DNA of 64,000 bases from an uncultured Bacteroidota bacterium (lineage in GTDB: Bacteria > Bacteroidota > Bacteroidia > Bacteroidales > VadinHA17). Where the stretch lies: the NCBI GenBank assembly GCA_903844815.1, contig CAIMVD010000029.1, forward strand, positions 1-64,000. Direction: 5' to 3'. Made by a program: the position numbers and the translations under genes. Position 1 is the stretch's first letter, and the number at the start of each line of letters is the position of its first letter. Under the pieces are notes generated by a model. It worked only from the letters and a program-made list of their open reading frames with translations, had not been told where the DNA came from and searched no databases. This document shows, piece after piece, positions 25,939 through 34,100 of the stretch.

Positions 25939-26503
25939 AAGTGTAGTCGTTGAAGTTGTTTTTTATCAGGAATTGCTTCACATCAAATCCAGGACAAAGC
26001 TTTGTAGCAAAATTATTATGCCCTGCGATCTTCAAAGCTGGTACTTTCTTGATTTCATCCTTGATTATTTTCAATAATGCGAATCTTTGTTCGATATTAA
26101 ACAGGACTGAGAAAGGCTGTATTTCGCTTTCGTCCCCTCCTCCTTCAAGACAGATGTGCCGTGAGATTGAGTTCACCCCTGTTGCTCCCCAGGTCATTTC
26201 ATCATTTGTAATCTGATCGTCATCATTGAAAGGAGTAACAATCTCGGCAGCTCCGTTTCGATGAATCAAAACAGAATATCCAAGGCGGTCCCATCCTCTG
26301 CCGGTAATCCTTGCTACAAGCTTGCCGTTAATCGTATCACGAGGCAATTCAGCTCTTGATGAATAATCCTTTCCCAGATACCTTACCTTTCCCCCTGGCT
26401 GATCACAAGGCCCCATGTGCCATTCTCTCAACATCTCCTTTGTTACGGTCATGGTTGGAGGCGTTGCCGAACAATGAATTATCAAATAAGTTAATTTTCC
26501 CAT
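25922..26503 (-). CDS. Phage endolysin, N-acetylmuramoyl-L-alanine amidase (T7 lysozyme type)
   Basis: 193 aa, no signal peptide. Amidase_2 family: 'LIIHCSATP' (zinc ligand H10), 'GWDRLGYSVLIHRNG' (Y76), and 'IAGHNNFATKLCPGFDV' with zinc ligands H162 and C170 and catalytic K168. The spacing follows T7 lysozyme (H17, Y46, H122, K128, C130), so the enzyme should cleave the amide between muramic acid and L-Ala in peptidoglycan. It needs a holin for release, supplied by the next gene. It is 2 bp after the large fibre gene. Confidence 0.92.
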   Translation of the reverse strand: MGKLTYLIIHCSATPPTMTVTKEMLREWHMGPCDQPGGKVRYLGKDYSSRAELPRDTINGKLVARITGRGWDRLGYSVLIHRNGAAEIVTPFNDDDQITNDEMTWGATGVNSISRHICLEGGGDESEIQPFSVLFNIEQRFALLKIIKDEIKKVPALKIAGHNNFATKLCPGFDVKQFLIKNNFNDYTYEPQK

Positions 26504-26505
26504 TT

Positions 26506-29121
26506 CTACATTATAACTGTTATGTCACAAGACCTGTAAGCTCCTGTTACTCCCATCCATTCCTGCTGAACCTCTGACGTTCCCTTCATCATGCCAAGAA
26601 CTCTTACTCCAAGCACAATAGCATTTGCTGAACCTTCAGCCGATCCTTTCATATATTGTTTTCTTACCCCGTTAGCGATTGCCGAGAAGCTTGCAGCCCC
26701 GGTGGAATCTCCAATCATCCTGCCCGTAGCCTTGAAAATCGCTGCATTAGTTGATATCCCCAATGCAGATCCGTTAATCTTTGCCTTACTCTGTCCTGTC
26801 GCAAAGAGGAAGGCGATACCTTCAGCCTTGGCAATAAGCTTCCCCTTGCCTTTCAGCACAGCCGAATCAGATGCAATGCCTCCCAGGAGGCCAATCATCA
26901 TTGCCCTGCCACGCAAGGAAGCTGAATCAGTAGTAACACCGGTGGAGCTGGCTGATATTTTGCCTTTTGCCTTAAATACGGCAGCATCAGTAGTAACACC
27001 GGTGGACGAACCAACGATCCTGCCTTTTCCCTTTAATATCGCTGCATTAGTCGTGACCCCAGTGGACGAACCAACGATCTTGCCTTTTCCCTTTAATACA
27101 GATGTCTCAGTCGCAACACCGGTGGTACTTCCAGCGATCTTGCGTCTGCCTTTCAGATTTGCCAGTGTCGTTGCAGCACCAGTGGAGGCCCCTTTAAACT
27201 TCCCTTTGGCTTTTAATATTGCTGAAAGATAACTTGGATATCCAATCCCTATTGTATCTGTGGTTTTGACATAGCCGTTATTTTCTGCTGTCGGGCCTAC
27301 TGTTGAATGGAATATGGCTCTGAACACAGACATCTTCCCAATGTATATACTTCCAATGTTTGGGAAAGCTATCGTACAGACGATGGTATTACAACCCACG
27401 GGGACTGTGAAATCACAAAACTGCCGAGTAATATCTGTTGCGATTAATGGTAATTCATAAATCAGCAGGCCAGTAGCCTCATTAGTTACCTTTGCAGAGA
27501 ATCCTACCCAATCACCAAATTTTTCAAACGAGAAGAGATAGTTCTCCCCAGGAATAACATTAATTTTTGAGGTTCCAGCCCCTTGTCTCAAATATGCAGA
27601 CGTTGATGTAGCCTCTATTAAAGATAACTTAGGAAGTCCAAAATAGTCATTCCCCTGGTTATTAGTTATCGTCAATCCTGAATACTCCCATATTCCACCT
27701 GCTGTATGATCAAGTTCCTCGGAATAGAGAATAAGGTTTTCGTCAATCTGAGTAGGACCGCTATATCCTTTTATGTATTTTCTACCTGTTGTAGAGAGAG
27801 CCAAAACCAAAGAGGCACTTCCACTGGATGATCCAGCCATACGGCCCTGAGGCTTATTGCGAAGGACACCTGAAACCGTTGCCCCGGTTGGCGTAAGTGT
27901 GAAATCAGTACCTACCCAAGAACCGACACTTTCACTACTGATGCTCCACGTCGAAATACCCGGCATACCTGTCTGCCAGGTCGTATCCGTATAAGTACCG
28001 CCCGATCCTGTGGCAGAACCCATACCTGCACCCATGTCAAGCAAGACACCGTTCTTCCAAGTTGTGATGGTACTGCCAATAGCCCTAAGTTCATATACGT
28101 CTCCAACAACCGCCATGACAGTTGTTTGAGCAAGGACAGTGAAAGACCCGTTGTTATTAGATATAAGCTGAACCCCATACGTTCCATAATTATCGAACAT
28201 GAGTTCATAGTAGGTGTAGCCACTTATCCTGACTGCACAACAAGTCTGTGCATTGTTGGCGTTATCAAGAGTTACTACCGTTAACTTTGAACTGTGATTT
28301 GCTGAGAATCCATCGTTGTACTTGACACACCCATCTGCACCTGAAGCATTTGGAGTGACCTTTTTACTTGCATTAAGTCTGACATTACCAGTCACAACCT
28401 CCCATTTCCCCTGACCTCCCAGGTTGGAGTTAGCGGTATATGCACTAAGATCATCAGTAACGACCTTATAAGCTCCCGTTCCTCCTGCAAGGTATCCTTT
28501 TCTTATCGGAGAGACACAGATAGTATGAGCAACCCATTGCTCTGTAAGTGATGTGAATGTTCCTGGGTCCTCAGATGATCCATTTATTGATCTTTCAGCC
28601 GTGTTTGTTGACGCTCCTGACGTACCGGCCCCTGCAATCGTCTGAAGGTTTAAATAATTGGCTGGGGCTGCGGTTGCTACTATCGTGCTATCGCCTGACC
28701 TGGTGGCAATCCAAAGATAGTCTTGTGTTCCCCATTGTGCAGGATCGACCGGAGGGTTAGAGTTAGTGGACGATCCGCTTGCCGAAGCACCGAAAACATG
28801 AACTGCTCCTGTTATCCTGAAAGACACATGAGAGGACTGCTCCACTGCTGACGTTGTTAAGGTCAGAGCATTTGAAGCTTCAGCAATCTTCCAGAGATAC
28901 ACCGAAGATACGGTCGTTGAATAGGATACCTTAGTGCTTATATTCCAGTTATTCCCCGAAACTCCGGTGTTGATCGAAATTGTTGGCGATCCATCGACAG
29001 AGAAGACAACAAGCAACAAGTTACCTGCCACGATCCCTGCCGGGAGCGTAATGGCATGGGTTGTCGTGTCGGTAGTCGTTGTTCTACCTGTTGCCCTCGC
29101 TGCTACTAATGGAAACGCCAC
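26506..29121 (-). CDS. Phage tail fibre/adhesin-like protein with 20-aa repeats
   Basis: 871 aa, no signal peptide. The N-terminal part (about 1-210) is beta-rich, with 'ITLPAGIVAGNLLLVVFSVD' and a 'WVAHTICVSPI' end. A concanavalin/laminin-like part follows (about 215-420). The C-terminal part (about 625-850) consists of about ten 20-residue repeats of form 'LKGKGKIVGSSTGVTTNAAI', the later ones diverged. Such Gly/Ser/Thr repeats make trimeric or solenoid fibre shafts in phage receptor-binding proteins. It is directly before the amidase, and several fibre-like genes precede it. Host receptor binding is inferred. Confidence 0.75.
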   Translation of the reverse strand: MAFPLVAARATGRTTTTDTTTHAITLPAGIVAGNLLLVVFSVDGSPTISINTGVSGNNWNISTKVSYSTTVSSVYLWKIAEASNALTLTTSAVEQSSHVSFRITGAVHVFGASASGSSTNSNPPVDPAQWGTQDYLWIATRSGDSTIVATAAPANYLNLQTIAGAGTSGASTNTAERSINGSSEDPGTFTSLTEQWVAHTICVSPIRKGYLAGGTGAYKVVTDDLSAYTANSNLGGQGKWEVVTGNVRLNASKKVTPNASGADGCVKYNDGFSANHSSKLTVVTLDNANNAQTCCAVRISGYTYYELMFDNYGTYGVQLISNNNGSFTVLAQTTVMAVVGDVYELRAIGSTITTWKNGVLLDMGAGMGSATGSGGTYTDTTWQTGMPGISTWSISSESVGSWVGTDFTLTPTGATVSGVLRNKPQGRMAGSSSGSASLVLALSTTGRKYIKGYSGPTQIDENLILYSEELDHTAGGIWEYSGLTITNNQGNDYFGLPKLSLIEATSTSAYLRQGAGTSKINVIPGENYLFSFEKFGDWVGFSAKVTNEATGLLIYELPLIATDITRQFCDFTVPVGCNTIVCTIAFPNIGSIYIGKMSVFRAIFHSTVGPTAENNGYVKTTDTIGIGYPSYLSAILKAKGKFKGASTGAATTLANLKGRRKIAGSTTGVATETSVLKGKGKIVGSSTGVTTNAAILKGKGRIVGSSTGVTTDAAVFKAKGKISASSTGVTTDSASLRGRAMMIGLLGGIASDSAVLKGKGKLIAKAEGIAFLFATGQSKAKINGSALGISTNAAIFKATGRMIGDSTGAASFSAIANGVRKQYMKGSAEGSANAIVLGVRVLGMMKGTSEVQQEWMGVTGAYRSCDITVIM
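26585..27225 (-). repeat. 60-bp coding repeats in the tail fibre gene
   Basis: About ten in-phase copies of a 60-bp unit code for the 20-residue fibre repeats. The copies between about 26930 and 27130 are most alike, sharing 'acaccggtggac' and 'cttgccttttccctttaa' blocks. They offer sites for unequal recombination that would change shaft length. Confidence 0.75.
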
Positions 29122-29131
29122 TTATTAAGTA

Positions 29132-29578
29132 TTAATCCTCGTTAATGTCCAAATCGTACTGAGCAAATTCCGGTGTAATGCCTACGCTGATGGCAAGGCC
29201 ACCGACAGGGGTCGTAATGTCTCCATAATAGATTGCGTCATCAACTCCGGGTGTTCCTGCCTTACAAATGCCAAATGCAACAGCGGTATTCGTCCCTGAT
29301 GTGCAAGCCCCAAACGTCAACGCTGCTGCGTTGGATGCGTTGCTGGCTGCTACTTGCCATCCTGCCCCAGATCGGGCAACGGCCAATCTCGCATAACCGA
29401 CATAGTTACACTCCGTACCTGCTGTGCCTTCTCCCGGAGCAACTGTATAAAGAGCAACATATAAGCTGCCTGCTGTTACTGCTGCCGGTAGTCCTGATCC
29501 TATGCCAGCAATGGTTGTGTTGTTGAAAAGCAAAAGCAACAACGCATTTTCAAAAGTATCCTTCTTCGATCCTGCCAT
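29132..29578 (-). CDS. Phage tail-region protein (conserved, unknown)
   Basis: 148 aa. Pattern: 'KKDTFENALLLLLFNNTTIA', 'GSLYVALYTVAPGEGTAGTE', 'YVGYARLAVARSGAGW', 'SNAAALTFGACTSG' and 'ITPEFAQYDLDINED'. This matches a common phage family of beta-rich proteins found next to tail fibre genes, usually annotated as hypothetical or tail fibre protein. It is 10 bp upstream of the large fibre gene on the same strand. It is probably a virion component, with no enzymatic residues visible. Confidence 0.7.
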   Translation of the reverse strand: MAGSKKDTFENALLLLLFNNTTIAGIGSGLPAAVTAGSLYVALYTVAPGEGTAGTECNYVGYARLAVARSGAGWQVAASNASNAAALTFGACTSGTNTAVAFGICKAGTPGVDDAIYYGDITTPVGGLAISVGITPEFAQYDLDINED

Positions 29579-29608
29579 TTTATTTAATTATTAGTGTTTA
29601 TATTTAAG

Positions 29609-30124
29609 TTATTTTGATGATTCTTTAATAAATGAGATACAGCCCTGCATACCCAGAGGATGAAGGCCTGCCGGCACAATTTCTAGGTCTATTTGTAAAG
29701 GCTGAAACTCCTCTGCTGGAAGATCCATTTTCAACAGGTCTTTATATGTCCTGTTTTTCGCTTCCTGCCTTGCTATTTCCTCTGAAAAGGTTTCTTTCAA
29801 GGATGCGACCTCTTTCATATAAGGGCTTGAAGCATTGCCGTCACCGACAATCTTCCTGAAGGCCCTGCCAAATGTTGGGTGAATAACATAGCCGACTGTA
29901 CCATCCTGATCCTTCTCTGCATACCTCAGGTTAATCCTGTCAAGTTCTTTCTGATAAAAGAGTATATCCGGGGTAGGCTCCACAACTATATTCATCGCCT
30001 TGATAATGACCTCTAGTTTGGCCTTATTGATTGCTACTGCATACAGAAATCGAGCATTGGCCCCTTCAATGTAGTTCACCTTATTCAGGTTGTCTCGCAT
30101 TTCAATTACTTCCAGGTATGTCAT
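29609..30124 (-). CDS. Phage protein of unknown function (helical)
   Basis: 171 aa, helical and charged, starting 'MTYLEVIEMRDNLNKV' with an 'AINKAKLEVIIKAMN' heptad-like segment, then 'YQKELDRINLRYAEKDQDG' and a C-terminus ending 'MQGCISFIKESSK'. The layout slightly resembles the DUF1617 phage family, but I cannot assign it. It lies between two structural genes, which suggests an assembly or virion role. Confidence 0.5.
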   Translation of the reverse strand: MTYLEVIEMRDNLNKVNYIEGANARFLYAVAINKAKLEVIIKAMNIVVEPTPDILFYQKELDRINLRYAEKDQDGTVGYVIHPTFGRAFRKIVGDGNASSPYMKEVASLKETFSEEIARQEAKNRTYKDLLKMDLPAEEFQPLQIDLEIVPAGLHPLGMQGCISFIKESSK

Positions 30125-30139
30125 TGGTTCATTGGTTTT

Positions 30140-31300
30140 TTATGTTGCACAATAGAATTTATTACCACTCCACACGACATCGGAAAGAACAACCTTTCCT
30201 TGCCATCCGTATTGCCATGTCCGACCAGCTGCAAGTATTCCATTACAGTAATACCCTGATGTTCCTTCTGTGATAGCTACTCCTGTTGCCAATGTCTGAT
30301 CAAAGGTTGTACCGTCAGCCATCGTGACGATCATGTGAATATTACAGGAGGTTATGCCTGGCATGTGATATGGTGTGCCGGTAATACCCTTTGTCTTGAC
30401 GTAGAATGTGAAGGCTGGGCTTCCTTGCTGAATTATCGGGGCAACACTGGTGCAGGGAGTAGTCTCTGAGCTAACAACAGGCCATGCTGCGGTCCATGAC
30501 ACCCATCTGGCATTGATTGTATCATACCATGTCGGAGGATTCGTTACCGGATATGTCCCTGAATTAGTGAAGTATGGTCCTGCTATTACCGAAGGAGCCT
30601 GGTATTGCTTGAAAACTATGTCGATATACCCTGCTGATAGGTCAGCCCCGAAATTAATAAGTCGATTTCCTGCTATATCACAAAAATATACTTCAAAATA
30701 CCTCGTACACTCGGGAGCATCAACCGGAATCCCGGATATTGTTAGAAGGTTTCCACTTGCACCCGTGTTCATTACCCAATTCACCTGCCTTGTATGACCG
30801 GTCAATGGGGTATGAGCTACCATATTTTTATCAATAGGATAGGCTCCTAACAAGAGGTTACTTGCAGCAAGCCGATATTGCGATTGAGTATAAACATCAA
30901 CTCGCAAATGGTAATGTGCTGGAATGGTTGTAAAATCAATACCATTATTCGGAAAGGCTGCAAGGTTGAGTTCTTCCATAGTTATTGAAAGGACACATGT
31001 AGCAGTTGATCCCGATGGCCCCCAGCCTATATAGCCACTTGGAGGGGCCACGAAATGCGGCCCAAGCTCTGTGTGATTGTATCTCCTGTAATCCCCCTCT
31101 TTATACCCCGATGTTGGAGGAGTAAGAGTAATATTCTTATTTGCATCAACTCCAAGGGTCCCTGGTGCATACCGGCTGAACTTATTCAGTCCCGACACAC
31201 CGACAAGCTCCGACACCTTATTGGAAGGAAGCCCAATATAGGTTGCCACAAGCACGGTATTGATATTATTGTCAGGTAGTGCCATATCAGGGAGTTGCAA
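30140..31300 (-). CDS. Phage structural protein, beta-rich (unknown family)
   Basis: 386 aa, rich in Gly, Thr, Tyr and aromatic residues, with no membrane segment. Segments such as 'ISGIPVDAPECTRYFEVYF' and 'LSAGYIDIVFKQYQAPSVIA' suggest beta sandwiches. It overlaps the preceding fibre-like gene by 14 bp and so is translated with it. It is probably part of the tail tip or fibre complex. I do not recognise the family. Confidence 0.55.
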   Translation of the reverse strand: MQLPDMALPDNNINTVLVATYIGLPSNKVSELVGVSGLNKFSRYAPGTLGVDANKNITLTPPTSGYKEGDYRRYNHTELGPHFVAPPSGYIGWGPSGSTATCVLSITMEELNLAAFPNNGIDFTTIPAHYHLRVDVYTQSQYRLAASNLLLGAYPIDKNMVAHTPLTGHTRQVNWVMNTGASGNLLTISGIPVDAPECTRYFEVYFCDIAGNRLINFGADLSAGYIDIVFKQYQAPSVIAGPYFTNSGTYPVTNPPTWYDTINARWVSWTAAWPVVSSETTPCTSVAPIIQQGSPAFTFYVKTKGITGTPYHMPGITSCNIHMIVTMADGTTFDQTLATGVAITEGTSGYYCNGILAAGRTWQYGWQGKVVLSDVVWSGNKFYCAT

Positions 31301-32609
31301 ATGTTTCTACTTCGTTGAGAGCCTTCAAATACCCTGCACTGCTTAATGAGGCAATGGCTGTTGATCCATACTTAAAGACAAGCTTACCCGATTCCTCCAC
31401 GATGGAGAAATTTGCTGTCTGCATTGTTGGGGCAGGTGTTCCGTATGACAGTTTACCGGTGGCCGTATCGTAATAAACTACATTGAGTTCAGTTGTTTTT
31501 GCCGGGAGATACTTAAGATAAATATTATCAAAGGTCAACCCAATACTAGGAGCTGAAATGACTACAACAGTCGGATGAAGGATTCCTACTGCCTCAATAT
31601 AAGCGTAGGGCGAAATTGGTTTGAGTGCATTAGAAGTCGTTTCTGATTGTTCCCAGAACGATTCCCCTCCACTTGCCAGACCACTAAGCACCCCTTGTGC
31701 ATCAATGGTGAGATTTGCCCCGACCTTAATGCCTCCAAGAACTGTGGCGGTAGCAATCGGCAGTCCTGCCCATAGATTTGGGGGCATTTGTCCGCTGTTC
31801 GTGAAGGCCTGTATCTCATAATCTCCTCCAACTGCCTTTTTTACTCGCAAGTACTCATTTACTAAGCCAGGATTCACCAGCTCAAACCAGTCATCAATCC
31901 TTGTATCGGTCCCTGTTCCTGTTCCGAAAAGACTTTCAATGATCGTCAACTGATCCGAAGCATTGCGATAAAACTGAGCAGGATTATATTTTATTCCTCC
32001 AATACTGGTGTCTGTCGCCCAAGGTATGTTTGCAAACAGGCCTGGAAGATCAGTTCCGAACTGTCCATTATTTGTGTAAGCCTGAAGTTCGTAGTCTGCA
32101 CCAACGGGTTTCTTCACCCTCAGGTATTCATTTGGCAGGCCGGGATTGACAAGCTCAAACCATTGATCTAAACGGGGATCATAGCCCATGCCTCCTCCGG
32201 TTGGAGCCGTATAGTCAGTAATGTCAGACATGCTGTGGGTATGGCTCTTTGCAGCAAACATGTTATTTATGTTGACTGCACCGATAAACAGACCAGTAAG
32301 ATCGTTGGGGTTTTCAAGGTATGTCTTAACCTGAGGAAGATAGGTGTTTGTTGGATGATAGATGATTGTACCGCTTGCGATGACAGTAACATCATAATTG
32401 CCGTCAAGAGATACATCTATTGACGTTGAAGCCTTTTCTTCAATAAGCAGGATATAACTATCATCCTCTTTCGCTACCTCAAAAGTATAATCGCCAGCCT
32501 GTTCCTTTATAGACAGGTCAAGCGATATGCCTGACATTAGCTCAACGTCAAGATCACCGGGGTAATATACACCTAGAGCATGATCGCCTATATGTGTAAT
32601 GTCTTCCAC
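31287..32609 (-). CDS. Tail fibre-like protein with internal duplication
   Basis: 440 aa. 'AAKSHTHSMSDITDYTA' (about 119-135) is the His-rich repeat typical of phage fibre shafts, and 'VLGGIKVGANLTIDAQGVLS' is the T4-fibre-like 'GxxKVGxxLxIDxxGVLS' motif. A block of about 38 residues occurs twice: residues 145-183 ('DQWFELVNPGLPNEYLRVKK') and 237-274 ('DDWFELVNPGLVNEYLRVKK'). The C-terminus has 'SLSSAGYLKALNEVETFATP', usual at fibre ends. It is probably a tail or baseplate fibre. Confidence 0.7.
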   Translation of the reverse strand: MEDITHIGDHALGVYYPGDLDVELMSGISLDLSIKEQAGDYTFEVAKEDDSYILLIEEKASTSIDVSLDGNYDVTVIASGTIIYHPTNTYLPQVKTYLENPNDLTGLFIGAVNINNMFAAKSHTHSMSDITDYTAPTGGGMGYDPRLDQWFELVNPGLPNEYLRVKKPVGADYELQAYTNNGQFGTDLPGLFANIPWATDTSIGGIKYNPAQFYRNASDQLTIIESLFGTGTGTDTRIDDWFELVNPGLVNEYLRVKKAVGGDYEIQAFTNSGQMPPNLWAGLPIATATVLGGIKVGANLTIDAQGVLSGLASGGESFWEQSETTSNALKPISPYAYIEAVGILHPTVVVISAPSIGLTFDNIYLKYLPAKTTELNVVYYDTATGKLSYGTPAPTMQTANFSIVEESGKLVFKYGSTAIASLSSAGYLKALNEVETFATP

Positions 32610-32618
32610 CCCTGATAA

Positions 32619-32999
32619 TTATATTTGTGCCTTAATAATTTCTGCGAATTTGCCTGTCTTGATAATGGTCCTGGTTCCTCCTGTCTCTGTATCAGGAACA
32701 GTGATATTGACCTGTATTTTATTATCGTTTCCTTCTGCTAAGTTCGTCTGTGCTTCCGTCAGGTAAAAGCGAACCCGGATATCTGTTGCGCTAAGCGTTG
32801 ATGTTGACATGATAGTCCAATTACCTCCCACTGGTAACGAAGTAAGATAGAATTTAGCCCAAGCCAGATTGGTGATGGCGTTGAAGATATACACCTTCAC
32901 CTGCAACACCTGTGTTAAAAGTAATGGGTTAAGCTGAATCCCGGCTTCATCCTTTATTTTCAACAAAAACTTTGGGGTGCTTCCTGCGTATATTGCCAT
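32619..32999 (-). CDS. Small phage structural protein (unknown)
   Basis: 126 aa, beta-rich: 'AIYAGSTPKFLLKIKDEAGI', 'LQVKVYIFNAITNLAWAKFY', 'IRVRFYLTEAQTNLAEGNDN' and the final 'IIKTGKFAEIIKAQI'. It sits between the connector-like gene and the fibre genes, 2 bp after the former and 9 bp before the latter. No enzyme motif is visible. It could be a tail-tube or neck accessory protein. Confidence 0.5.
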   Translation of the reverse strand: MAIYAGSTPKFLLKIKDEAGIQLNPLLLTQVLQVKVYIFNAITNLAWAKFYLTSLPVGGNWTIMSTSTLSATDIRVRFYLTEAQTNLAEGNDNKIQVNITVPDTETGGTRTIIKTGKFAEIIKAQI

Positions 33000-33001
33000 G
33001 T

Positions 33002-33619
33002 CTATTGTTTTAACGCATTAATGTACTGGTCATAAGCTAGTTTTGCCTTATCAGCCTGCCCTCCAATAAGAAGAATCTTTGACGTACAGAGCCATGTCAA
33101 TGCTTCGGCAAGTCTAAGCGGAAGATTCTCCGGTTTGTCAGTCTTGATGTAGGTTGCTATTGTCGGGGTTGTAATGACTACGGCCCCGTCCTCATACTGC
33201 ATGACCTTTGAACATTCAAGGTATCTCCCAGGATCGGCAGATGTAAGACCGCTATTTCGGAAGATTACGGACGGTCTTGCATAACCTCCCCTTATAAACT
33301 CATTTTCCTGGATAGGAAAGTCGGGATGATTCGAGCTTATTGCAACTCTTACCGGTCTTTTCCATTTCGGGAATTTCATCTCATGCAGTCGCACATAATC
33401 CGAAGGAACAAGGATATAAGCCTTGCTGTCATTGTATGTGATACCGGGAACAACAAGATATGAAGGTATTAGCAAGTGCAGAGGAGCTTTGTCAAGTATC
33501 TCTAATGCCGATTCGTCAAGCATAGGACCAATAAATGTGTCAAAAGGGAGAGATACCCCCTCAGGGGTGTACTCGTCCAGTTTTATTTTAACCTTTGTTA
33601 TTAATCCCTGTCTTTCCAT
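33002..33619 (-). CDS. Candidate head-tail connector protein
   Basis: 205 aa. The N-terminus 'LITKVKIKLDEYTPEG' then 'LDESALEILDKAPLHLLIPS', followed by 'YILVPSDYVRLHEMKFPKWK' and a helical end 'RLAEALTWLCTSKILLIGGQ'. The plan of a helical N-terminus with a 'LPxDxxRLxxxxxxxW' strand and a helical C-terminus is that of podovirus-type head-tail adaptor or ring proteins. It also stands one gene after the capsid gene. Family membership was not verified. Confidence 0.5.
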   Translation of the reverse strand: MERQGLITKVKIKLDEYTPEGVSLPFDTFIGPMLDESALEILDKAPLHLLIPSYLVVPGITYNDSKAYILVPSDYVRLHEMKFPKWKRPVRVAISSNHPDFPIQENEFIRGGYARPSVIFRNSGLTSADPGRYLECSKVMQYEDGAVVITTPTIATYIKTDKPENLPLRLAEALTWLCTSKILLIGGQADKAKLAYDQYINALKQ

Positions 33620-33623
33620 GTGC

Positions 33624-34028
33624 TTACTTTATGTTCAGGTCCGGGAATACAATGAAATGTTTCTCAGCCAGGGCCAATACAGCCGTGGCGTTTGGGAGCG
33701 ATGATTTTGTTGTGTTTTCAACATTATCAACAAGATAATCCCTCGCCTCCTGTACCGTTTTTATGCCGGTGACAGAGGTGCCGGGTGTGGCTTCTGCTTC
33801 CATTGTTGTGGATTCATCATCAAAGGACCCTATTTCTTTGAATGATATGCCGTTACTTGTGTCTTTCGCAAGAGCATCCTGTAACTTCAAATCACTCGTT
33901 GAAAACGTGCCGTTAATCGGTGGCCTTAGTGTTCCTCCCTTGAAAGAAATTAACACCGGTTTTCCATCTACGAGAGCATACATTTCAAGAGTTTGATAAT
34001 GCAATGCCTGATAAGTTTTTTGAATCAT
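33624..34028 (-). CDS. Small phage head-region protein (unknown)
   Basis: 134 aa. 'ALVDGKPVLISFKGGTLRPP' then 'GTFSTSDLKLQDALAKD', an acidic middle and a helical C-terminus 'VQEARDYLVDNVENTTK'. It follows the capsid gene by 72 bp. Proteins with the 'G.F.T.D..LQ.AL' pattern occur after capsid genes in several phages, perhaps as head fibre or decoration proteins. The role is not established. Confidence 0.5.
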   Translation of the reverse strand: MIQKTYQALHYQTLEMYALVDGKPVLISFKGGTLRPPINGTFSTSDLKLQDALAKDTSNGISFKEIGSFDDESTTMEAEATPGTSVTGIKTVQEARDYLVDNVENTTKSSLPNATAVLALAEKHFIVFPDLNIK

Positions 34029-34100
34029 GATTCTTAAATTTGGTTATGGTTTATAAAAACAGGGGAATGTGGTCAGCATCCCCCAGGTATTAGTCAAAGT

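Noticed and set aside
26591-27232. 213-codon open frame on the plus strand opposite the fibre repeats
   Set aside because: It is antisense to the 60-bp repeats and is open only because the repeats lack stops in that frame; its protein is a low-complexity Pro/Ala shadow.
26506-32609. Diversity-generating retroelement acting on the fibre genes
   Set aside because: No reverse transcriptase, no template repeat and no A-specific variable region were seen; the repeats are tandem coding units.
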